Below are positions 29,752 to 35,178 of a DNA stretch of 35,178 bases, in pieces. The notes beneath the pieces are model-generated. The model did no database searches. It was given only the letters and a program-made list of their open reading frames with translations, and was not told the origin of the DNA. The DNA lies in IMG/VR virus record IMGVR_UViG_3300047359_000144, positions 1 through 35,178 of that record; one strand, given 5' to 3'. The first letter of the stretch is position 1. The number at the start of each line of letters is the position of its first letter. Origin of the DNA: a virus. Made by a program: the position numbers and the translations under genes.

Positions 29752-30546
29752 ATGTCACGAGCGCAAATGCTTGATCCACAACCTGAAGAGGAAAATGTGG
29801 ATGCTATTGAAAACGAAGTAGACGAGATTCAACAAGAAGAAGAAGTTGAGCAACCTCGAGAAGAACCAAGCTTACCAGATAAGTACCAAGGTAAGTCTTT
29901 AGAAGAAGTAGTACAGATGCACCAAGAAGCTGAAAAGCTACTAGGGCGTCAATCTTCTGAAGTAGGTGAACTTCGTAAAGTCGTTGATGACTACATTAGT
30001 CACAGTGTAACGACACCAGCACCTCAACAATACGTTGAGCCTGAAGACGATATAGATTATTTTACGGACCCTCAAGGCGCTGTTAATCGTGCTATTGAGA
30101 ACCACCCTAAGATTAGAGAAGCAGAGCAGTATACGGCACAGTACAAAAAACAGTCGTCACTAGCAACCCTTCAGAACCAACACCCAGACATGCAAGATAT
30201 TCTTGGTGACCCCAAGTTTGCAGAATGGATTAAGTTATCTAAGATTAGGACTCAGTTGTTTGTACAAGCTGACCAGCAGTATGATGCTGAAGCTGCAGAC
30301 GAACTCTTCTCACTCTGGAAAGAACGGAAGACAGTAGCGCAGCAGACTGCCAATGTTGAAAAACAGGCACGTAAGCAGACACTTAAGGCAGCAAATACAG
30401 GCAACGCACGAGGTAGTGGTGAGGGTTCACGTAAGAAAGTATATCGCAGGGCCGACATTATTAAACTAATGAAGAATGACCCTGACCGTTACCAAGCTTT
30501 GTCCGATGAAATTATGGCAGCTTATGCGGAGGGTCGAGTCAAATAA
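29752..30546 (+). CDS. Capsid scaffolding protein
   Basis: The product has 264 residues. The first 45 residues are highly acidic (PEEENVDAIENEVDEIQQEE). A conserved segment, LPDKYQGKSLEEVVQMHQEA, is shared by scaffold proteins of marine podoviruses. The middle is helical, and the C-terminus is basic (RKKVYRRADIIKLMKNDPDR), the part that normally binds coat protein. It is encoded directly before the major capsid gene, as usual. It would direct procapsid assembly and leave before or during packaging. Confidence 0.88.
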   Translation: MSRAQMLDPQPEEENVDAIENEVDEIQQEEEVEQPREEPSLPDKYQGKSLEEVVQMHQEAEKLLGRQSSEVGELRKVVDDYISHSVTTPAPQQYVEPEDDIDYFTDPQGAVNRAIENHPKIREAEQYTAQYKKQSSLATLQNQHPDMQDILGDPKFAEWIKLSKIRTQLFVQADQQYDAEAADELFSLWKERKTVAQQTANVEKQARKQTLKAANTGNARGSGEGSRKKVYRRADIIKLMKNDPDRYQALSDEIMAAYAEGRVK

Positions 30547-30560
30547 TCTAGGAGATTGAC

Positions 30561-31535
30561 ATGGCTACTGCAACTTATCCGGGCGCAGCCGGTTTTACTG
30601 CGAAGACTGAAGCTGGAACATTTATTCCAGAAATCTGGAGTGATGAGATCATCGCTGCTTACCAGAAGAACCTTAAGATGGCTCCTCTTGTAAAGCGTAT
30701 TGCGATGAACGGCAAGAAGGGCGATAAGCTCCACATTCCAAAGCCAACTCGTGGCGATGCGAATGCTAAGGCTGCTGACACTGCGGTTACTATCATTGCA
30801 AACACTGAGAGCGAACTGACTGTTGACATCGACCGTCACTTCGAGTACTCACGTCTTATCGAAGACATCGTAGAAGTACAGGCGCTTTCTAGCCTCCGTC
30901 AGTTCTACACTGAAGATGCTGGTTACGCTCTTGCTACTAAGATCGACACTGACCTGCACTCTTGTGGTACTGGTTTTGGTGACGGCGGTGCTGTTGTATT
31001 TGGCGCTGCTGCTACTGACTACCAGCACTCTGGTTGTTTCTTCAATGACGGCGGTACTACTACTCAGTACACAGACGACACTATTGTTGCTGGCGACGTG
31101 TTTACCGATGCGTTCTTCCGTGACATGATTCAGAAGCTTGACGACAACAACGTACCTATGGAAAGCCGTGTACTTGTTATCCCACCTTCTGTTCGTAACA
31201 CTATCATGGGTGTTGACCGATACGTGTCTTCTGACTTTGTAACTGGTCAAGCAGTAAGCTCTGGTCTTATCGGCAACTTGTACGGTGTAGACATTTATGT
31301 CTCAAACAACTGTGCTACTATCGAAGCTGCAGCAGACAACACTGCCTCTTCTGTTGATACACGTGCTGCACTTTTGTTCCACCGTGACGCAATTGTCATG
31401 GCAGAGCAGCAGGCTGTACGTTCACAGACCCAGTACAAGCAGGAATACCTCTCAACTCTCTACACGGCTGATTGCCTGTACGGTGTTGAAGTATACCGTC
31501 CTGAAGCTGGTTTCGTTCTCGCAGTCGCAGAGTAA
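30561..31535 (+). CDS. Major capsid protein
   Basis: The product has 324 residues, starting MATATYPGAAGFTAKTEAGT. The block IPEIWSDEIIAAYQKNLKMA and the KLHIPKPTRGDANAK strand are typical of HK97-fold coat proteins of T7-like and marine podoviruses. The C-terminal half holds the VPMESRVLVIPPSVRN segment common to them. GGAGAT precedes the ATG. Codon choice is visibly more uniform and C-ending than in its neighbours, as expected of a highly expressed gene. It is driven by the consensus promoter at 29202 and closed by the terminator at 31545. Confidence 0.92.
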   Translation: MATATYPGAAGFTAKTEAGTFIPEIWSDEIIAAYQKNLKMAPLVKRIAMNGKKGDKLHIPKPTRGDANAKAADTAVTIIANTESELTVDIDRHFEYSRLIEDIVEVQALSSLRQFYTEDAGYALATKIDTDLHSCGTGFGDGGAVVFGAAATDYQHSGCFFNDGGTTTQYTDDTIVAGDVFTDAFFRDMIQKLDDNNVPMESRVLVIPPSVRNTIMGVDRYVSSDFVTGQAVSSGLIGNLYGVDIYVSNNCATIEAAADNTASSVDTRAALLFHRDAIVMAEQQAVRSQTQYKQEYLSTLYTADCLYGVEVYRPEAGFVLAVAE

Positions 31536-31544
31536 CGATCTTAG

Positions 31545-31570
31545 GGGGTCAGCAATGGCCCCTTTTCCTT
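31545..31570 (+). terminator. Terminator after the major capsid gene
   Basis: GGGGTC (31545-31550), loop AGCAAT, GGCCCC (31557-31562): a 6-bp stem with one G-T pair, followed by TTTTCCTTTTCTTT. Ten bases separate it from the capsid stop. It should let coat protein be made in excess over the fibre and tail genes that follow, which depend on read-through or on a promoter I did not find. Confidence 0.8.
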
Positions 31571-31590
31571 TTCTTTAGTAGGAGTAGTTA

Positions 31591-32850
31591 ATGCCTATAT
31601 TCCGTGGAACAGGCGGTTCTGGTGATGCAAGCACAGATGCTTACGCCTCAGAAGTAGCCACCAGCGCACAGACTGCCACTACTAAAGCAAACGAAGCAAG
31701 TGCTTCTGCAGCAGCGGCAGCAACTTCAGCAAGTAACGCAGCAGGCTCTGAAGCGTCTGTAGCGGCTGATGCGTCTACTGCATCGACTGCAGCGTCTAAT
31801 GCACAAACTGCACAAACAGCTTCAGAGACAGCTAAGACAGCGTCACAAGCAGCGCAGACTGCAGCAGAGACTGCTCAAGCAGCCGCAGAACTAGCAGAGA
31901 CTAATGCTGAAACTGCAGAGACTAATGCAGAGACTGCGGAGTCAAACGCTTCTGCTTCTGCTACTGCAGCGGCTTCTAGTGCTACGTCTGCAGCGTCTTC
32001 GGCTACTACGGCTACAACTCAAGCCACTACAGCTACGACTCAGGCTAGTGCAGCATCAACGTCAGCAACCAATGCAGCAACGTCAGAGTCTAATGCTTCA
32101 ACGTCAGCAACCAATGCAGCAACGTCAGAGACTAACGCAGCGACTAGCGCAACCAATGCAGCAACCAGCGCTACTAACGCAGCAACTAGTGAAACTAATG
32201 CGTCTACCTCTGCTACCTCTGCAGCTACCTCTGCAACCTCTGCTGTTGGATCTGCTACGACTGCTACTACTCAAGCAACTGCTGCGTCCACTAGTGCAAC
32301 CAATGCTTCTACTAGTGAAACTAACGCTGCTTCTAGCGCCTCCTCAGCGTCCACCTCAGCGACAAACGCAGCTACCAGTGCTACTGCAGCACAAACTGCA
32401 CAAACGGCTGCAGAGGCTGCTCAGACGGCTGCTGAGGCTGCACAGGAAGCTATTGATGGTTTGTACTTAGGTGCATTGTCTTCTAACCCTACTGTTGATC
32501 TAAACGGTGACCCCGTAACAGTAGGTGATTGGTATTTTAATACTACTGACAACAGCACTAGGATTTATGACGGTACTAACTGGGACTCAATTAATCCTAA
32601 CCTTGTTAACGACTCTACGCCACAACTAGGTGGAACACTGGACGCTAATGGCAACACCATTGACATGGGCACTAATGTCATCACTGACACTAAGGTAGGA
32701 CAGTGGGACACTGCTTATGGCTGGGGTGACCACGGTGCTGCTGGCTACATAACTGGTAACGAAACCATTACTCTAACCGGAGCTATCACTGGCTCTGGCA
32801 CAACATCCATTGCAACTACACTGTCAACGATTGACGGGGGAACTTATTAA
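31591..32850 (+). CDS. Tail fibre with long Ala/Ser/Thr/Asn repeat shaft
   Basis: The product has 419 residues. A short N-terminus (MPIFRGTGGSGDASTDAYAS) is followed by about 260 residues of Ala/Ser/Thr/Asn repeats (ATSETNAATSATNA type, roughly 7-residue period), like the shaft of lambda Stf-type fibres. A C-terminal domain follows (TVGDWYFNTTDNSTRIYDGT, then GQWDTAYGWGDHGAAGYITG) and ends in STIDGGTY. Such shafts form trimeric rods. The next gene starts at its stop (TAATG) and carries the S74 tip, so the two products may form one fibre in sequence. AGGAG precedes the ATG. Confidence 0.85.
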   Translation: MPIFRGTGGSGDASTDAYASEVATSAQTATTKANEASASAAAAATSASNAAGSEASVAADASTASTAASNAQTAQTASETAKTASQAAQTAAETAQAAAELAETNAETAETNAETAESNASASATAAASSATSAASSATTATTQATTATTQASAASTSATNAATSESNASTSATNAATSETNAATSATNAATSATNAATSETNASTSATSAATSATSAVGSATTATTQATAASTSATNASTSETNAASSASSASTSATNAATSATAAQTAQTAAEAAQTAAEAAQEAIDGLYLGALSSNPTVDLNGDPVTVGDWYFNTTDNSTRIYDGTNWDSINPNLVNDSTPQLGGTLDANGNTIDMGTNVITDTKVGQWDTAYGWGDHGAAGYITGNETITLTGAITGSGTTSIATTLSTIDGGTY

Positions 32851-35018
32851 TGACCACGATTAAACTTAAGAATGGTTCTGGCGCACCAACGGCTGGGGAT
32901 CTTGCTCAAGGTGAACCCGCATTAGACTTGACCAACAAGCGCCTGTACACAGAAGACTCAGGCGGTACTGTTATTGAGGTAGGTACTAATCCCGGTACTG
33001 ACGTAACTTTTGCTGATAACCGTAAAGCAGTCTTTGGTGCTGGCTCTGACCTACAGATTTACCATGATGGTACGCATAGCAACATCAAAGAAAGTGGAGC
33101 AGGCGACCTTCAAATTTTTGGTGACAATGTAAATATTTATAATGCCGCAGGCTCACAAAATCTAATTAATTTGACTTCTGGTGGTGCTAATACACTATTT
33201 CATAGTGGTTCACCCAAACTAGCCACCACCTCCACAGGTGTTGACGTAACTGGTACTGTGACGGCTGATGGTTTGACTGTTGATGGTTCTGCTGTAGTTA
33301 GGTCTGGCAACACATTAACTCTAAACCGTACAGATAATGCTATTGGCGGTGCAATGTCTTACGTTGCGGGAACGGGTTTTATTTTTAATGATGCCAACGG
33401 TGATGGCACAAGTTTCAATGTAGGTGCGGCAAATAGGATGCGCATCGACTCCAGTGGGAATGTCGGTATTGGCACTAGCAGTCCAAGCACTAAGTTGCAC
33501 TTAGGGGGTACTGCACCCGGCGATAGTATTATTCGTCAAGACTCTACAGCTTCAGGAACAAATTGGGAAATTGGAGAAAGAGAAGCAGGCAAGTGGCAAA
33601 TCTTTGAAGACGATTCAGATTCTATTGTTGCTACGTTTATGTCGTCGGGCAACGTCGGTATTGGTACTAGTAGTCCGTCTTATCCTCTTGATGTAAAAGG
33701 TGTAAATAGCCTTGGTAGGTTTGCAAGTGACGGCACTGCATCAGAATTACAAATTATAACACCAACAGTTAATGTAATTGGATTTGATACAGGTACAAGT
33801 GATTCATTATATTTTGGTACTACTGGCACAGAACGCATGCGCATCGACTCTAGCGGCAACGTCAAAATAGGGACAAACACAGACCGCTTTAGCTACTTAA
33901 CAGCTACCACTGCTAACTTACAGATTGACGGCGGTGTTGTATTTGAACCCGGATCTGGAAACAACGTAGAGTTATTTAACTATCGCTCTACAGCTATGCT
34001 CTTTGGTAATGGCGGCGCTGAAGCCATGCGCATCGACTCAAGCGGCAACTTGTTGGTTGGTAAGACTACTACCGCAGTAACAACTGGTTGCGACATGCGT
34101 CCGACAGGAAACATTGTTGCTTCAGCAAGTGCAGATAATCCGTTGTATTTAAATAGAAGCACAAGCGATGGAGATATAGCAGTCTTTGCCAAAGACGGCA
34201 CAACAGTCGGTAGTATTGGGTTCGGCGGCGGCGCTATTATGTATAATGCCGCAAGTAACTACGGTTTAAAATTTTATGACGCAGGCGGTTCTAACATCAT
34301 ACACCCTGCAACGACCGCAGGAGGAGACAAAGATGCGTCTGTTGATTTAGGTTACGCAGACTCTCGCTTCAAAGACCTTTACCTGTCAGGAAATGCACAA
34401 ATTGGAGACGGTGCAAATTTAACTTGGGGCGGTACCTATGGCGACGGCAACCCAACAATAGCGGCTAGTTCTAACTTTATAGCTTTCTATCCCGAAGGTA
34501 ATGTTTCTGGCGAAGCATTTCGTGCCGATGCTTCTGGCAACTTGTTGGTTGGGACTACTTCTCTTTCAGGTATGGGAACAACCAATAGAGGAGTATTACT
34601 CAGAACAGATAGTGGCACGGCGGGTTATATACAAATCGCTGATTTAGGAACCGCCTCAAAGACACTAGCATATTTTCAAAATGGAAATGGGACTGTCGGA
34701 ACGATAGTTACATCCGGGTCTGCTACTACCTACAACACCTCTTCAGACCAACGCCTCAAAGAAAACATCGCAGACGCACCTTCTGCTTCTGACGACATTG
34801 ACGCTATCCAAGTACGTTCGTTTGACTGGAAGGCTGACGGGTCACACCAGAAGTACGGCATGGTTGCTCAGGAGCTACAGACTGTTGCACCAGAGGCAGT
34901 GTCTGAGGGAACAACCGAAGAAGACATGATGGGCGTAGACTACTCAAAGCTAGTACCTATGCTTGTAAAAGAAATTCAATCACTACGTGCCAGAGTGGCA
35001 CAACTGGAGACTAACTAA
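32850..35018 (+). CDS. Large tail fibre with S74 chaperone, tip variant B
   Basis: The product has 722 residues. The N-terminus, TTIKLKNGSGAPTAGDLAQG onward, is a fibre head common in marine phages. The middle holds repeated beta modules, each ending in a MRIDSSGN-type box. From Ser632 the C-terminal 91 residues are an S74 intramolecular chaperone (SDQRLKENI, GMVAQEL), which cuts itself off before that Ser after helping the trimer fold. It likely binds the host receptor. The segment coded by 34391-34525 is replaced by an unrelated one in the left-end copy. The stop overlaps the next start (TAATG). Confidence 0.92.
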   Translation: MTTIKLKNGSGAPTAGDLAQGEPALDLTNKRLYTEDSGGTVIEVGTNPGTDVTFADNRKAVFGAGSDLQIYHDGTHSNIKESGAGDLQIFGDNVNIYNAAGSQNLINLTSGGANTLFHSGSPKLATTSTGVDVTGTVTADGLTVDGSAVVRSGNTLTLNRTDNAIGGAMSYVAGTGFIFNDANGDGTSFNVGAANRMRIDSSGNVGIGTSSPSTKLHLGGTAPGDSIIRQDSTASGTNWEIGEREAGKWQIFEDDSDSIVATFMSSGNVGIGTSSPSYPLDVKGVNSLGRFASDGTASELQIITPTVNVIGFDTGTSDSLYFGTTGTERMRIDSSGNVKIGTNTDRFSYLTATTANLQIDGGVVFEPGSGNNVELFNYRSTAMLFGNGGAEAMRIDSSGNLLVGKTTTAVTTGCDMRPTGNIVASASADNPLYLNRSTSDGDIAVFAKDGTTVGSIGFGGGAIMYNAASNYGLKFYDAGGSNIIHPATTAGGDKDASVDLGYADSRFKDLYLSGNAQIGDGANLTWGGTYGDGNPTIAASSNFIAFYPEGNVSGEAFRADASGNLLVGTTSLSGMGTTNRGVLLRTDSGTAGYIQIADLGTASKTLAYFQNGNGTVGTIVTSGSATTYNTSSDQRLKENIADAPSASDDIDAIQVRSFDWKADGSHQKYGMVAQELQTVAPEAVSEGTTEEDMMGVDYSKLVPMLVKEIQSLRARVAQLETN
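33438..34039 (+). repeat. Three perfect 14-bp direct repeats in the fibre gene
   Basis: ATGCGCATCGACTC occurs at 33438-33451, 33837-33850 and 34026-34039, always in frame and coding MRIDS at the end of a beta module. The sequence between copies differs. Identical DNA at module ends gives sites for homologous exchange or deletion of modules. Confidence 0.85.
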
Positions 35019-35178
35019 TGGCTACATGGACTATCGCAAACCTTGAGCGTAACTTGGCAGACGGCGGTGTAACCGTTGCACACTGGCGTGTTACTGAATC
35101 TGAAACTGTTGGTGACGACACATTTACTGCATCCTCATACGGCACTGTAGGCTTTACACCTGACCCTGACGCTTCTGA
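34275..35178 (+). repeat. Right copy of the terminal redundancy, carrying fibre-tip variant B
   Basis: This is the counterpart of bases 1-961. The first 116 and last 460 bases are identical by eye to the left end, with a non-homologous stretch (34391-34525) and a diverged one (34526-34718) between. Joining the window on the right-hand identical block gives a circle of 34217 bp, and on the left-hand block 34274 bp. Confidence 0.9.
35018..35178 (+). CDS. Small fibre-linked protein (3' partial, copy of 801-1106)
   Basis: The first 53 codons are identical to the gene at 801-1106 and are cut by the window end. This is the same gene seen twice because of the end overlap, not a second gene. It again starts on the last base of the fibre stop (TAATG). 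Confidence 0.85.
   Translation, partial: MATWTIANLERNLADGGVTVAHWRVTESETVGDDTFTASSYGTVGFTPDPDAS

Noticed and set aside
31904-32470. 188-residue Leu/Gln/Arg-rich rightward frame
   Set aside because: Out-of-frame reading of the fibre's Ala/Ser/Thr repeat; composition is an artefact.
1-35178. tRNA genes, integrase, repressor and phage RNA polymerase
   Set aside because: Looked for and not found; the long genes all have other assignments, and no cloverleaf or T-loop-like sequence was noticed by eye.

Overview
The window looks like an essentially complete genome of a strictly lytic, short-tailed (podovirus-type) marine-like phage. The assignment rests on a T7-type replication set (gp2.5-like SSB, primase-helicase, family A polymerase, gp3-like endonuclease), a podovirus head-tail set (TerS, TerL, large portal, scaffold, capsid, two tail-tube/hub proteins, large Ala/Gln-rich presumed ejection proteins), and fibres of a kind common in marine phage. 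I see no phage RNA polymerase, integrase, repressor, tRNA or CRISPR array. E. coli-type sigma70 promoters and DnaA boxes suggest a proteobacterial host. A cobalamin-dependent ribonucleotide reductase recalls the marine roseophage/cobavirus-like groups, but the host is not provable from the sequence.

The two ends of the window overlap. Bases 1-116 equal 34275-34390 and 502-961 equal 34719-35178 by eye. Between these blocks the two copies carry different tail-fibre modules. If the ends are joined, the genome is a circle (or circularly permuted molecule) of about 34.2 kb with two alternative fibre tips.

Layout on the circle: a divergent control region at 23.0-23.64 kb holds DnaA boxes, iteron-like repeats, an AT-rich hairpin and a rightward promoter. 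Rightward from it runs the late operon: TerS, M15 endolysin, a small structural-like protein, TerL, portal, a cluster of tiny lysine-rich proteins and one exported protein, a consensus promoter, zinc ribbon, scaffold, capsid, terminator, and two fibre genes. Across the window junction it continues with membrane/holin-like genes, a Pro-Glu-Gln repeat protein, tail-tube proteins and three or four very large presumed internal virion proteins, ending at about 12.5 kb.

Leftward from the control region runs an early operon of about 16 very small genes, many coupled by ATGA overlaps (23.0-19.86 kb). A consensus promoter at 19.86 kb then serves the replication block: SSB, primase-helicase, polymerase A, Fe-S exonuclease, Holliday-junction-type endonuclease, two small proteins, and class II ribonucleotide reductase. 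The two transcription units meet at about 12.5-12.67 kb at a rho-independent terminator.

How it works together: host sigma70 polymerase reads the early and replication genes, DnaA may help open the origin, and the phage makes its own dNTPs with a B12 enzyme. Late genes build a T7-like particle, and holin plus M15 peptidase release it. Function calls come from motif recognition alone; no database search was run.
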